Source: Desulfuromonadales bacterium
GTDB taxonomy: Bacteria; Desulfobacterota; Desulfuromonadia; Desulfuromonadales; JACZKF01
Direction of reading: 5' to 3'
NCBI GenBank assembly: GCA_029289095.1
Contig: JARFUG010000001.1
Location: forward strand, 27,490-91,489
DNA: 64,000 bases
The position numbers were made by a program, and so were the translations under genes. The notes beneath the pieces were generated by a model that saw nothing but the letters and a program-made list of their open reading frames with translations, was not told the DNA's origin and ran no database searches. Positions 40,038-49,627 of the stretch are shown piece after piece (within the stretch, counting starts at the first letter, position 1; each line of letters opens with the position of its first letter).

Positions 40038-42280
40038 GCGAAAAACCCCGCCGGCGCCTCCCCTTTCTCATCCACGGAATCCGTGCACGCCTCTTTCTCC
40101 TCATCGCCCTGACCCTGCTGCCGCTGCTCCTTCTGCACGGGTTGATCCAGTTCGAGCGCTACCAGATCCGCAAGGCGCATGCGATCCAGACCGAACTGGA
40201 GGTGGCCCAGGGAATCGCCGCGACCTACGCGGCCTATTTCAACGACATCCGCCACATGAACGGCGCCGTGGGCGAAGCGATCCTCACCTTCGACGTCTAC
40301 ACGCAGGAAAAAACAACCCGCCTTCTGACCTACAACCAGGAGCGCTACCGATCGGTGCGCAGCCTGAGCTGGGCAACCCCCGACGGATCGGTCATCGCCT
40401 CCAGCGACCCGGCGATGGCGGGGCACAACCTCGCCGACCGCCTCTACTTCCGCGAGGTCCTGGCGGGCCGGCAGTGGGCTGTCGGCGAACTCACTCCCGA
40501 GGGGAAAGCGACCGACACCCCCACGTTCGGCATCGCCGTCCCAATTTTCGAGGAGGGGACTCTTCAGGGGGTGGTCGTGGCCGGCATCGAGCCAGCCGCT
40601 CTCGATGAGCCGACGGCGATGCTGCGGCGACCGGAGGGGGGAGCCTTCGCCATCTTCGACCTGCAGGGGAACCTCGTTTACCACACGCGCGAGCCCCCCT
40701 TGTCATGGGAGGAGAGGGTGCGATGGAAGGAGAGCGACCCACTTTTGCGCCGCGCCCTGGAGACCGGCGCTCCTCAATCCGGCCGAGTCGCCCTGGAGAT
40801 TCCCGGCGGCGAGTGGTTCTCCGCCCGGGCGCCGATTTCCGGAACCGGCTGGGTCGCCGGCGCCGGGCGCCCGGTGCAAAGCGCCCTCGCGCCCGTACGT
40901 GGCAGGCTCCTGCGCGACAGCGCCCTGGCGGCCCTCATCGCCTCGGCGGCCTTCGTGCTGGCCTGGGCCGTCTCGCGCACCATCTCCACCCCTCTGCAGG
41001 ATCTGGAGAGCGACGCCCGCGGCATGGGCGCCGGCCGATTCACCCGGCGGGACGATCCAACCGCCCCCCTGGAGGTGCAGAGCCTGCGTAAAACGGTCGA
41101 GACGATGGCAGCGGGACTGCTCAGCAGAAGCGAAGAACTGCACAAAAGTGAAGTCAAATACCGCGCCATCTTCGAGCAGGCAGCTATCGGGATAGGGAGG
41201 GTCAGCTTCACCGACGCGCGGTGGATCGATGCGAACGATGCCTTCTGTCGCATGCTCGGCTACTCCCCCGAGGAGATGCGCGCCACCCCCTGGCCGGAAA
41301 TCACCCATCCGGACGACCTCGATCTCGATCTCATCCCCTTTCGCCGCATGGCCGCCGGCGAGCTCGACAGCTATTCGGTGGAGAAGCGCTTCATCCATAA
41401 GGAGGGGCGCCACGTCTGGGTGCAACTGACCCTGTCTCTGGTGAGGGATGCGAAAGGAAGGCCCGATTATGAGGTTGCGATCATCGAGGACATCACCGGG
41501 CGCAAAAAGACTGAGGAGGACCTCAGGCGGCTCACGCAGGAGTTGGAGCGGCGCGTGGCGGAGCGCACCGCGGCTCTGACGGCGGCCAACCGGGAACTCG
41601 AAGCGTTCACCTATACGGTCTCCCACGACCTGCGCGCTCCGCTGCGGCACATCGCCGGCTTCGTCGAGCTTCTCGAAGCCTCCTCAGGCCCGGCACTGGA
41701 CAACGAGGGGCGCCGCTACATCCGCATCGTCTCCGACGCAGCCCGGCAAATGAGCCACCTCATCGACGATCTGCTCACCTTCTCGCGCATCGGGCGGGTC
41801 GCCGTGACCCCCGTCCCCGTCAGTCTGGAGCGTCTCGTGCAGGAGTCCCGCCGGGAGCTTGCGCCCGAGAGCGAGGGGCGCTCCGTCGAGTGGAAGATCG
41901 GCCCGCTGCCGCACATCCATGGAGACCCGCTCCTGTTGCGCACGGTCATGACCAACCTTCTCTCCAACGCTCTCAAGTACACCCGCCGCCGCGACCCCGC
42001 CATCATCGAGGTCGGCTGCCGCGAAGAAGGAGATGAAATCGTCTGCTCCGTTCGGGACAACGGCGCGGGATTCGAAATGCGCTACGCCGACAAGCTGTTC
42101 GGCGTCTTCCAGCGCCTGCATTCCAGCGAAGAGTTCGAGGGGACGGGGATCGGCCTGGCGAGCGTTCGGCGCATAATCGAGCGACACGGCGGGAGGGTAT
42201 GGGCCGAAGGGGAAACCGGTCGGGGAGCATCCTTTCATTTCTCGCTGCCGAAGAGTGCGCCGGAAGTTTCGGAGGAATGA
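40034..42280 (+). CDS. Membrane sensor histidine kinase (Cache, HAMP, PAS)
   Basis: The protein has 748 residues. One membrane helix at about residues 16-35 (LFLLIALTLLPLLLLHGLI) and another at about 297-317 (ALAALIASAAFVLAWAVS) enclose a periplasmic dCache-like sensor (RSVRSLSWATPDGSVIASSDP). A HAMP-like segment, a PAS domain (about 370-495), HisKA with TVSHDLRAPLRHIAGF and HATPase_c with MTNLLSNALKYT, GTGIGLASVRRI follow. The HisKA belongs to the phytochrome/Cph1 type, which pairs with Rcp1-like receivers. GTG 40034 overlaps the previous stop by 4 bases. It should signal to the small receiver downstream. Confidence 0.9.
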   Translation: MSEKPRRRLPFLIHGIRARLFLLIALTLLPLLLLHGLIQFERYQIRKAHAIQTELEVAQGIAATYAAYFNDIRHMNGAVGEAILTFDVYTQEKTTRLLTYNQERYRSVRSLSWATPDGSVIASSDPAMAGHNLADRLYFREVLAGRQWAVGELTPEGKATDTPTFGIAVPIFEEGTLQGVVVAGIEPAALDEPTAMLRRPEGGAFAIFDLQGNLVYHTREPPLSWEERVRWKESDPLLRRALETGAPQSGRVALEIPGGEWFSARAPISGTGWVAGAGRPVQSALAPVRGRLLRDSALAALIASAAFVLAWAVSRTISTPLQDLESDARGMGAGRFTRRDDPTAPLEVQSLRKTVETMAAGLLSRSEELHKSEVKYRAIFEQAAIGIGRVSFTDARWIDANDAFCRMLGYSPEEMRATPWPEITHPDDLDLDLIPFRRMAAGELDSYSVEKRFIHKEGRHVWVQLTLSLVRDAKGRPDYEVAIIEDITGRKKTEEDLRRLTQELERRVAERTAALTAANRELEAFTYTVSHDLRAPLRHIAGFVELLEASSGPALDNEGRRYIRIVSDAARQMSHLIDDLLTFSRIGRVAVTPVPVSLERLVQESRRELAPESEGRSVEWKIGPLPHIHGDPLLLRTVMTNLLSNALKYTRRRDPAIIEVGCREEGDEIVCSVRDNGAGFEMRYADKLFGVFQRLHSSEEFEGTGIGLASVRRIIERHGGRVWAEGETGRGASFHFSLPKSAPEVSEE

Positions 42281-42307
42281 CGGATTTGACGAAAAAGGAG
42301 AAGGGCG

Positions 42308-42784
42308 ATGGAATCGAGGAGTATCCTGCTGGCCGAGGACGACCCCAACGATGTCGAACTGATGCTGACGGCGCTCGCCGAACAGGATCTTGCCGACAGG
42401 GTCCAGGTAGTGCGCGACGGGGTAGAGGCGCTCGACTATCTTTTTCAGCGCGGGAAATGGTTGGGCCGGACCGGCGGCGATCCCTCAGTCGTTCTGCTCG
42501 ACATCAAGATGCCCAGGATCGACGGCATCGAGGTGCTGCGGCAGATCAAGGCGACCCCCAGTCTGCGTCATCTTCCGGTCGTGATGCTGACCTCTTCGCG
42601 CGAGGAGTCCGATCTTGTCGAGTGCTGCTGCCTCGGGGCCAACGCCTTCGTCGTCAAGCCGGTCGAATTCCGTGCGTTCAAGGAGACCGTCAGGACCGTC
42701 GGGGTCTTCTGGGCCATGCTCAACGAATCAGCGACGGGAACCCCCTGCCGGAGCGATTCCGAAACCGTGGCGCCGTGCCTCTGA
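42308..42784 (+). CDS. Stand-alone response regulator receiver (Rcp1 type)
   Basis: A 158-residue single receiver domain with no output domain. The acidic pair is in LLAEDDPNDVELML, the phospho-acceptor Asp is in VLLDIKMPRIDGIEVL, Thr is in VMLTSS and Lys is in FVVKPVEF. The PNDVEL and DGIEVLRQIK features match Rcp1-type receivers that partner Cph1-like kinases. It likely relays phosphate between the upstream kinases or to a partner elsewhere. AAGGAG lies before ATG 42308. Confidence 0.88.
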   Translation: MESRSILLAEDDPNDVELMLTALAEQDLADRVQVVRDGVEALDYLFQRGKWLGRTGGDPSVVLLDIKMPRIDGIEVLRQIKATPSLRHLPVVMLTSSREESDLVECCCLGANAFVVKPVEFRAFKETVRTVGVFWAMLNESATGTPCRSDSETVAPCL

Positions 42785-42817
42785 TCTTCTCCGGATCGTT
42801 CAGGTCATCTCCCTATC

Positions 42818-44138
42818 TCAGACGCGCGAGAAGAGAAGGACAAGCCCTGCGAGCAGCAGGCAAAGGGGCCAGAGCGCTCCCGGGATGCGCCCTTGCCCAG
42901 GCGAAAGGCGCAGCTCCAGGTAGCGCCCCGCGCCGGCCAAAGTGACCAGAAAGCCGAGGACGGCGTAGTAGAGGCCGACCAGAAAGTCCCACTCCGAAAA
43001 GACCGTGTGGGCACAGGTCAGCAGCAGGGCGCCTCCCGCCATGCAAAGGACGGGAAAGACGCCGAAATGACGGGCAGAGTCCCTTCCCCCGACCTGCACG
43101 TGTGTGCGTTTCAGAAAGGCGACCAGGCTCGCCAGAAGGATGAAGACTCCCGCGATGGTATGGAAAGAAAGGGGAGAGAAGTGCGGAGCCTTGGGGGCAA
43201 AGAGCCTCAGCACCTCTGCGGGGGCGGCCTGCGCGCCGACGTCGACGGCGGGAGGATGCGATACGAGTCCGGCCGCGACCAACAGGAGGATCGCTCCGAG
43301 CCACGCCTCCGCCTCAATGAACTTCGGAACGAGACTTCGGATCCCCTGCGAGCGGGGGGAGCGCACCATGAAGAAATTGGAAGTCCCCATCACCAGGGCC
43401 GCGGCCAGAAGGCCCGTTTTGGCCGCAATCAGGGTGCCGTAGGGGGTTCCCAGCACTTCCTCCCAGCCCGGGATGTACCTCCACGCCAGAAAAAATCCCG
43501 ATCCCACCAGAAGGGCCATCGAGACGAGGGCGAGTCTGGAGAAGCGCAGCAACGACTCCTCCCATTGCGCTCCCCCCTGCACCTCGCTGCGGCACAGGCG
43601 CCACAAGGCGACCAGATGAAAGAGGCCCCCGACCCAAAGGGCTGCGCTCCCCTGGTGGAGCGCGGTGACGCTCATCAACAGTGCCGTCTCTTCCATCCGA
43701 CTCGCGCCGTGCACCAGCCGGGAGCCGGCAGCCATTAAAAGGAGGGCCGCGGCGAAAGCCGCGCACCACCGGAGGGCTCCCTGGGGCTCGGCGCAGAAAA
43801 AGCAGGGCGCATCCCAGGGCCAAGCCTCCGGCGGCGTACGCCAGGGTCGCCCGGACGAAGCCGGCACGCAGGAAAGTGGAAAAAGGAAGGCTTTCGTAGA
43901 AGTCGGTCAGTGTCCATAAAGCGAGGGCGAGGGAGAGAACCTGCGTCAAGGCGAGGAGAAAGGCGGCGGCGATGGCCGGACGAAGAACACGATCCCGAGC
44001 CCGGGCGTGCAGGGGAGATCGCTCCGCACCGACCCCCGAGACGAAGAAGGCGAAGGCGAGCCCCCCCACGCAGAGAGCCAGGGCGAACAGCGAAAAGGCC
44101 TTGAGCGCGACCTCAAGGTATCCGGCAAAAAGGATCAT
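42818..44138 (-). pseudogene. copD: CopD/YcnJ-type copper transport protein, frameshifted
   Basis: Two overlapping frames together give one protein. The upstream frame, starting at 44138, encodes MILFAGYLEVALKAFSLFALALCVGGLAF through GLALGCALLFLRR. The other frame takes over at about 43800 (RWCAAFAAALLLMAAGSRL) and carries the CopD-domain features LHQGSAALWVGGLFHLV, SFHTIAGVFILLASLVAF and the C-terminus to 42818. Eight or nine membrane helices result. CopD works with CopC in copper uptake. The frame switch lies near a run of five T (minus strand, 43796-43800); it could be a sequencing error or a true mutation. The 4-base overlap with copC supports an operon. Confidence 0.7.
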
Positions 44139-44515
44139 TGAGCGGGAGAAACGGAGATGGTAAAGCGCAGCACTCCCGAGGTAGCGTGCCCGTCGGTCGC
44201 CATGACCCGGTAGCGGACCCTGTACCTGCCCGCCTCAAGCAAGGGGAGCGGCGCCGTGATCATCTCGCTCCTCTCCCCGGCTTGCGGAGTGTCCAGGGTC
44301 AGGGGAATTTCGCGGCCGTCCCCACCGATGAGGACCAGGCGCGTCAGGGGCGTTTCGATCAGGGAGTTGAAACGAAGGGTGAGCTGCGGAGGAGACTCGT
44401 CCAGAACTGCTCCGTTGGAAGGGGTGGATTCGATGAGCTGCGCATGGCCCAAGGCCGCTGAAGCCATGCCGACGGTCAGCAGAAAAAGGGCAAGTGAGAA
44501 TAGAAGCAGCCGCAT
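44135..44515 (-). CDS. copC: CopC-domain periplasmic copper-binding protein
   Basis: The 126-residue protein has a signal peptide (MRLLLFSLALFLLTVGMASAALG) cut before HAQLIESTPSNGAVLDESPPQLTLRF. The mature N-terminal His is the copper(II) ligand in the CopC fold. MATDGHATSGVLRFTI provides the second conserved His site. The family binds copper in the periplasm and hands it to CopD. The stop overlaps the copD start by 4 bases. ATG 44515 is chosen over the longer frame at 44572. Confidence 0.88.
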   Translation of the reverse strand: MRLLLFSLALFLLTVGMASAALGHAQLIESTPSNGAVLDESPPQLTLRFNSLIETPLTRLVLIGGDGREIPLTLDTPQAGERSEMITAPLPLLEAGRYRVRYRVMATDGHATSGVLRFTISVSPAQ

Positions 44516-44585
44516 CGCAATCCCTCCTCTACCTGTTCCGCCATGATACCTGCAAGGGACGGGAGGGGTCAATAAAGCACCCTCC

Positions 44586-44762
44586 CTATTCGATCATCCG
44601 CGACCCCTTCCCGATCTCATCCAGCGAAGCCCGGTTCTCCCTGCAGATTTGCCTGAAGTCGGACGAAATCCGCTCGTCGGCCGCTGCTCTCTCCCAGAAT
44701 CGTTCGGCCCAGGCCCTTGCGTCCTCCCACTGCAGAAAGGCGGCGGGAGGGGAAAGGCGCAT
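44586..44762 (-). CDS. Small hypothetical protein
   Basis: A 58-residue frame starting MRLSPPAAFLQWEDARAWAERFWERAAADERISSDF, 8 bases after the hydratase stop. It is helical and rich in charged and Trp residues. The codon use resembles its neighbours. No family is recognised. It could instead be noncoding. Confidence 0.4.
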   Translation of the reverse strand: MRLSPPAAFLQWEDARAWAERFWERAAADERISSDFRQICRENRASLDEIGKGSRMIE

Positions 44763-44770
44763 GTGGGGTT

Positions 44771-45598
44771 TTAATGTGTAAACTCGACTGTGAGGCCAGG
44801 AAGCGTCAGGCCATGCAACTCGGATCGCCAGGTCTCGCCCGCCTGGACGGACTGCGCGGTGGTGATCGTGCCCGTCGTCACGATCTCTCCGGCCTGAAGG
44901 GGATCGGAATTGTGCTGTTTGGCCAACACCGAGAGCAGATGCGCAACCGCGGCCAATGGACTGCCCAGAACATTCGAGCCCTTGCCTGTTTCGACGTGAC
45001 GCCCATCGCATGACAAGGTAAGGGTGAAGGACTCCAGCGCAGCAACGATATCGATTTCGAGGCGCTCCAAAGGCTGCGGCGGCCCGATCAGCAGCGAACC
45101 ATGGAGCACCGAATCGACGACGGTGTCCGGGGCCTGGAACTTCCAGTCGCGAAAATGCGACTGCACGATTTCGAAACCGTTCGCCACCCAGCCTATCGCC
45201 GCCACCATGTCGAAAAGATCAGCCCCGGCTGGAGGCGCTGTGCGGAACTGAAGGACGATTTCAGGTTCGATCTTCGGTTCGACGAATCGGCTGAGTCGGC
45301 ATGTGGTCTGCGTGTCGTGCAACTGAGCGACCGTGGTGTCGTAGATGTATGCCCAGACCGGCTCGCGGACTCCGAACATGGCCCACATGTCGGGATTGGT
45401 GAAGCCGATCTTCCGGCCGACGGGTTTGGCGCCCTCCGCCAGGCGCTCCTGGTGAAGGAGGTGCGCCACCTCGTAAGCGGTGGAGAGATCAAAATTGGGA
45501 AACCGCGTTGTGAATGGCTCGACCTGGCGCTTCGAGTCTTGAGCCGCTTTCATTTCCAAAACGATTGAGCGCAGATCAAAATCTTTCGGCATGCGCAT
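44771..45598 (-). CDS. 2-keto-4-pentenoate hydratase-like (FAH superfamily) protein
   Basis: A 275-residue protein of the fumarylacetoacetate-hydrolase superfamily, most like 2-hydroxypenta-2,4-dienoate hydratases. It has GRKIGFTNPDMWAMFGVREPVWAYIYDTT, with the metal-binding EPKIEPEIVLQF further on, and AIGWVANGFEIVQSHF. These enzymes hydrate or decarboxylate dienoates in meta-cleavage pathways, but no other catabolic gene lies near, so the substrate is unknown. ATG at 45592 (MPKDF) is a possible alternative start. Divergent or tandem context with larA suggests a small carboxylate-handling group. Confidence 0.8.
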   Translation of the reverse strand: MRMPKDFDLRSIVLEMKAAQDSKRQVEPFTTRFPNFDLSTAYEVAHLLHQERLAEGAKPVGRKIGFTNPDMWAMFGVREPVWAYIYDTTVAQLHDTQTTCRLSRFVEPKIEPEIVLQFRTAPPAGADLFDMVAAIGWVANGFEIVQSHFRDWKFQAPDTVVDSVLHGSLLIGPPQPLERLEIDIVAALESFTLTLSCDGRHVETGKGSNVLGSPLAAVAHLLSVLAKQHNSDPLQAGEIVTTGTITTAQSVQAGETWRSELHGLTLPGLTVEFTH

Positions 45599-45717
45599 TT
45601 GCTCCTTAGGACTCGATCCATTCGCGATGGCTCTTGCCGACTCTTCACGGCTCCCGGCCTCAACAGCCTCGGCGAACGCACCGAGCGACGGAATCGTGGA
45701 TTATCTTGGCGCGACTT

Positions 45718-46992
45718 TCACGCCACCTGCAGGATGAGCATCGGCCCGTCCGGGACGACGGCCCAGCGGGCTTCGTTGCCGAAGCGCGCCAAAAGCTGCG
45801 AAACCGCCTCCTCGATGACGGGGACGGGAGTGAAGTGGAAACGTCTCAGGGTTTCAGCGTCGATGCCGTGGGTGTAGATCCAGACTTCATTCTTCAGCAT
45901 CACCTGATAGGTTTCCTGCGCACACCACTGATCCGGGATGAAAAACTCCTTGCGCAGCAGCTTTTCAATGAAGGCCGCCGGCGTGGTGGCGTGCTCGAAG
46001 ACCTCCCGGTACTCCTCGCTGCCGAACCCTTCCCAACACTCAGTGGCAATGAGGATCACCCCCCCTTCGCGGGTAGCCGAGGAAACCCCCGAAAGCCCCT
46101 TGGCGCTCTGGTAGAGGTTGCAGTCCAGAGGGGCGCCGCTGTTGGTGGTCACCACGAAATCAAGGGGCGCATCGAGGGTGCGAATGCAATGGCGCGACAG
46201 AAACTCCACCCCCGCCAGATGGGCCTGCACCGGATCTCCGGCGAAAACGCCTGTCACTCGCTTGCTGGTATCGAGGGTGACGTTGACGATGAAGTCGGCG
46301 CCGGCTTGCGCCATGACCGCCAGCCCTGCTTCGTGAAAGGGATTGCCCTCCAGCACTCCGTAGCGGGTCCGGGGGTGCGCCACCATCTCCGGACCGTGCA
46401 TGAACTCCAGCGTCTTCACCGACGAGATCCCCGGCAGGATGGCCTTTCGTCCCCCTGAAAATCCCGCCCACATGTGCGGCTCGATGAACCCGGTGAGGAT
46501 CTTCAGGTCCGCCGCCACATAGTGCCGGTTGACGTAGGCCGCCACCCCCTCGCCGATCTCTCCGACCCGCACCATCTCTTCATCTTTTTTCGAGAAGTGA
46601 TTGAGAATCCGGTAGCGCCCCGCGATCTCCTCGCCGACCAGCCGCTTGAGTTCCTCACCCTCGTTGGGGCGGTGAATCCCGGTGGCGATGAGAATGGTGA
46701 TCTTCTCCCGGGGAATCCCAGCCCCTTCCAGACGCGCGGTGATCAGCGGCAGCAAAAGCGCATTGGGGACGGGGCGGGTGCTGTCGCTGATGACGATCAC
46801 CGCATCCTTTTTTCCGCTGGCCCATTCCGCCAGACCGGCCGAGGCGATGGGTCGGGTCAAAGCCTCATCGACGGCGGCCGAGGGGTCGGGCAGCGGCGGC
46901 GCATCCTGCGGGTAGAGAACGCCCTGGAAATTCGGCGTTTCGGGGAGTTCCAGGTCCAGCCCCTTGCTGCCGTACTTGAGATTAACGCGCAT
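45718..46992 (-). CDS. larA: LarA-family nickel-dependent racemase
   Basis: The 424-residue protein belongs to the LarA (DUF2088) family. It begins VNLKYGSKGLDLELPE. It has VIVISDSTRPVPN, the catalytic GIHRPN, and the EPHMWAGFSGGRKAILPGI segment with the His and Lys that attach the Ni-pincer nucleotide. LarA-type enzymes racemise 2-hydroxyacids such as lactate; many paralogues act on other substrates. The LarB, LarC and LarE factors needed for the cofactor are not in the window. A 12-bp palindrome in front of the gene may be an operator. Confidence 0.88.
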   Translation of the reverse strand: MRVNLKYGSKGLDLELPETPNFQGVLYPQDAPPLPDPSAAVDEALTRPIASAGLAEWASGKKDAVIVISDSTRPVPNALLLPLITARLEGAGIPREKITILIATGIHRPNEGEELKRLVGEEIAGRYRILNHFSKKDEEMVRVGEIGEGVAAYVNRHYVAADLKILTGFIEPHMWAGFSGGRKAILPGISSVKTLEFMHGPEMVAHPRTRYGVLEGNPFHEAGLAVMAQAGADFIVNVTLDTSKRVTGVFAGDPVQAHLAGVEFLSRHCIRTLDAPLDFVVTTNSGAPLDCNLYQSAKGLSGVSSATREGGVILIATECWEGFGSEEYREVFEHATTPAAFIEKLLRKEFFIPDQWCAQETYQVMLKNEVWIYTHGIDAETLRRFHFTPVPVIEEAVSQLLARFGNEARWAVVPDGPMLILQVA

Positions 46993-47019
46993 GGTTCCCT
47001 CCTTCGAAACGATCCCATC

Positions 47020-47031
47020 ACCTGATCAGGT
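47020..47031 (-). promoter_or_regulatory. 12-bp palindrome upstream of larA, candidate operator
   Basis: ACCTGATCAGGT is a perfect palindrome centred about 33 bases before the larA ATG, in the place of a promoter-proximal operator. The regulator is unknown. Confidence 0.45.
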
Positions 47032-47157
47032 TAGACCGGAATTATACCGTCAGAGCAGCGCATCCGCAGGGCAATGTTGGCAACTTGTGTAACTTATCGC
47101 CCAGCCTGCAACCCGCCTTCGCCTTATCGGACTGCAACGTGAGTGCTGCCGGTTATC

Positions 47158-47205
47158 AAAAAAAAACAATAGCCGTCGGACCGTTTAGCGGCGCGGCGGC
47201 TATTG
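47158..47205 (-). terminator. Terminator after the SphA-like gene
   Basis: The minus-strand arms CAATAGCCG and CGGCTATTG enclose a 29-base GC-rich loop and are followed by nine T. It lies 27 bases after the stop. Confidence 0.85.
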
Positions 47206-47231
47206 CGGATGAACTCAAGATGAGCTTCTCC

Positions 47232-48146
47232 CTAGAAGTGGTGAACATACCTCAGGACGAAGCGGTCACCTTCCGGACGCAGCCTCGCCTGTGACTCGAA
47301 GTAGGCGTTGAAGAAGAGGTGGCTGTCTCTGGAGAGGTGCCACAGGGCGCCCGGACCGACGGCGAGCACCTGCTCGCGTCCGGGGACCTTCACTCCATCG
47401 ACCTTCGAATCGCTCACTTGGCGCAGATAGTAACCGTTGATCCCCAGACGCAGTCGACCCGGGAGCACTTCGTAGGCGGAGGTGAAATTCCCGTGCACCG
47501 CCTGACCGGCCTGGGAGTTGCCGAAAGGCTCCGGCGGATCGTCGTTTTTCCCATTCCAGAGATAGTGCAGGCGCCAGGAGGTGGTCAGGCGTGGCGTGAC
47601 GAAGAGGGTCGCGGCCCAGTACGGATTGAAGGAGAAAAAGTTGCTGCCGGGATTCAGTGCCTTGTCACGGTCGTATGACCCGGTGGGCAGGAGCATCTGC
47701 AGCTCGACCCGATGCATGAAGAGGGGGCCGTTCTTCCCCATAATTGGGTCCCACTGCACGAAGGGACCGACGAGAAGATCGCCGAGGCCGTCATTGGCCG
47801 GCAGGAGGTTGCTGTCGAGAGCGACCAGCGGGACGATCACGTTGAGCCCCCACTTGCCTCCCAGAAGCACCTGCCTGTCGGACTGATAGATGAGCTGCGT
47901 CAGGGAGACCCAGGCCTCGACATCGGCGCCGGGGATAAGATCGTCCCCCCGGTTGTCTGCGATCCGGTCGGCCTGGTAATACTGCAGGTATTGAGAAAGA
48001 TAGAGCCCAGGGCCGGCCGGCGGCCCGCCGTCGAGAAAGCTGGTGAACCCCAGGTTGACCGCCGGTTGGTCGAGAGCCAGCGCTGGTGTCGAGACGAAAC
48101 CGAGGCAGGCCAATGCGGCTGAGATGACCTTGGCGAACCTTCCCAT
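47232..48146 (-). CDS. SphA/MetA-pathway-type outer-membrane protein
   Basis: The 304-residue protein has a signal peptide (MGRFAKVISAALACLGFVSTPALALD). After the signal the protein is a beta-rich sequence: PAVNLGFTSFLDGGPPAGPGLYLSQYLQYY, GLGDLLVGPFVQWDP, LPTGSYDRDKALNPGSNFFSFNPYWAATLF and a C-terminal YVHHF ending in Phe. This pattern is that of the SphA-like family listed as transporter in phenol meta-pathways. It probably forms a barrel for hydrophobic or aromatic compounds. ATG 48146 is chosen for the signal peptide. A terminator follows. Confidence 0.83.
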   Translation of the reverse strand: MGRFAKVISAALACLGFVSTPALALDQPAVNLGFTSFLDGGPPAGPGLYLSQYLQYYQADRIADNRGDDLIPGADVEAWVSLTQLIYQSDRQVLLGGKWGLNVIVPLVALDSNLLPANDGLGDLLVGPFVQWDPIMGKNGPLFMHRVELQMLLPTGSYDRDKALNPGSNFFSFNPYWAATLFVTPRLTTSWRLHYLWNGKNDDPPEPFGNSQAGQAVHGNFTSAYEVLPGRLRLGINGYYLRQVSDSKVDGVKVPGREQVLAVGPGALWHLSRDSHLFFNAYFESQARLRPEGDRFVLRYVHHF

Positions 48147-48445
48147 CTTCTGTCCTCCCATGCATGAAAGCAATACACGCCCGGAAAACCGCGAGGTCGC
48201 CAGCGAAGAAAAATACCTGCGCCAATGGGCTCCGGATCTGCCGATCCGCCTGGAAACAGAGGATCTCCGGCCGATCGCGACAATTCTAATCCTGGAAAGT
48301 AGTCCCTTCGATTAGACCTGTCAATCGAAAAGGAGCTCAAAGGGGACGCGACGGCATGCGCCCGGTCCATAAACGGCGCATGATGGTGGGTGGGCAGTGG
48401 CGCCCGATCGGCTGGCCGCTTGATATTCGTGTTCTTGTTGATGCA

Positions 48446-49591
48446 CTACAGCTCCAGCAAGAGCTCCTCCGGCTCCTCGACGCACTCCTTGAGGCGTTTG
48501 AGAAACTGCACCGCCTGACGTCCGTCGATGAGGCGGTGGTCGTAGGAGAGAGCGAGGTACATCATGGGACGGATGACGATTTGGCCGTCGCGCACCATGG
48601 GACGCTCCTGGATGGCGTGCATCCCCAGGACGCCGCACTGCGGTGGGTTGAGGATGGGGGTGGAGAGGAGGGAGCCGTAGACGCCGCCGTTGGTGATGGT
48701 GAAGGTTCCTCCTTCGAGGTCGGAGAGGTTGAGCTTGTTGGTCTTGATCTTTTCCACGTACTCGGCGATCCCCACCTCGATTTCGGCGAAGCTCATGCGG
48801 TCGGCATCCCGCAGGACCGGGACGACTAGCCCGCGCTCGGCACCGATGGCGATGCCGATGTCGTAGAAATGCTGGTAGACGATGTCGCCGCCGTCGATGC
48901 GGGCGTTGACCTCGGGAAACTCCTTGAGCGCCTCCACCGAGGCCTTCACGAAGAACGACATCAGCCCCAAAGAAGCGCCGTGCTTCTTGCGGAAGCTCTC
49001 CTGGTGGCGCTTGCGAAGCTCCTGCACGCGGCCGAGGTCGGCTTCGTTGAAGGTGGTGAGCATGGCGGTCTGCTGCCGCGCTTCGACGAGGCGCTCGGCG
49101 ATGCGGCGGCGGATGGCGCTCATCGCCTTGCGAGTTGTGCGCCCTTCCTTCTCCCGGGGGGCGGGAGGCGCTTCGGGGGGGGACTCCTTGCTGCGCGGCG
49201 CCTCCTTTTCTTTTTCCTTCGGCTTCTCCTCGGCCTTCTTCGGCGGCTCCGCCTCGCGCTTTTCCGCGCGGGGAGGGGCCGGCTCCTTTTCCTCCGGCTC
49301 TTCTTTTTCTTTCTTTTCTTCTTTCTTCTTTCCTTCCTTACGGGGCGCCTCTTTCGCCTCGCCCCCCTCCTCAAGGATCGCGATGACGGCGCCGATCTCC
49401 ACCGTTTCCCCCTCGGGCGTCTTGATGGAGAGGATTCCGTCGGCGTCGGCGTTGAGTTCCAGGGTGATCTTGTCCGTCTCCAGTTCGCACAGAAGGTCGT
49501 CCTTCTTCACCGCATCCCCATCCCCCTTGTGCCATTTGGCAATGGTCGCCTCGAGCACCGATTCGCCGATGGCGGGAACCTTGATCTCCAT
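48446..49591 (-). CDS. odhB: 2-oxoglutarate dehydrogenase E2 (dihydrolipoyl succinyltransferase)
   Basis: The 381-residue protein has a lipoyl domain at residues 1-75, with the modified Lys in [12 protein letters not shown] linker of about 70 residues follows that is made almost only of Lys, Glu, Pro and Ala. The catalytic domain starts at [15 protein letters not shown] and includes [26 protein letters not shown] and [13 protein letters not shown], with the catalytic His. The peripheral subunit-binding domain (about 35 residues between the lipoyl and catalytic domains in the family) is not recognisable, an unusual absence. It follows odhA by 132 bases and transfers succinyl groups to CoA. Confidence 0.92.
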   Translation of the reverse strand: MEIKVPAIGESVLEATIAKWHKGDGDAVKKDDLLCELETDKITLELNADADGILSIKTPEGETVEIGAVIAILEEGGEAKEAPRKEGKKKEEKKEKEEPEEKEPAPPRAEKREAEPPKKAEEKPKEKEKEAPRSKESPPEAPPAPREKEGRTTRKAMSAIRRRIAERLVEARQQTAMLTTFNEADLGRVQELRKRHQESFRKKHGASLGLMSFFVKASVEALKEFPEVNARIDGGDIVYQHFYDIGIAIGAERGLVVPVLRDADRMSFAEIEVGIAEYVEKIKTNKLNLSDLEGGTFTITNGGVYGSLLSTPILNPPQCGVLGMHAIQERPMVRDGQIVIRPMMYLALSYDHRLIDGRQAVQFLKRLKECVEEPEELLLEL

Positions 49592-49627
49592 GGAATCACC
49601 TCGATTGTGGTTAATACAAAATGAACT

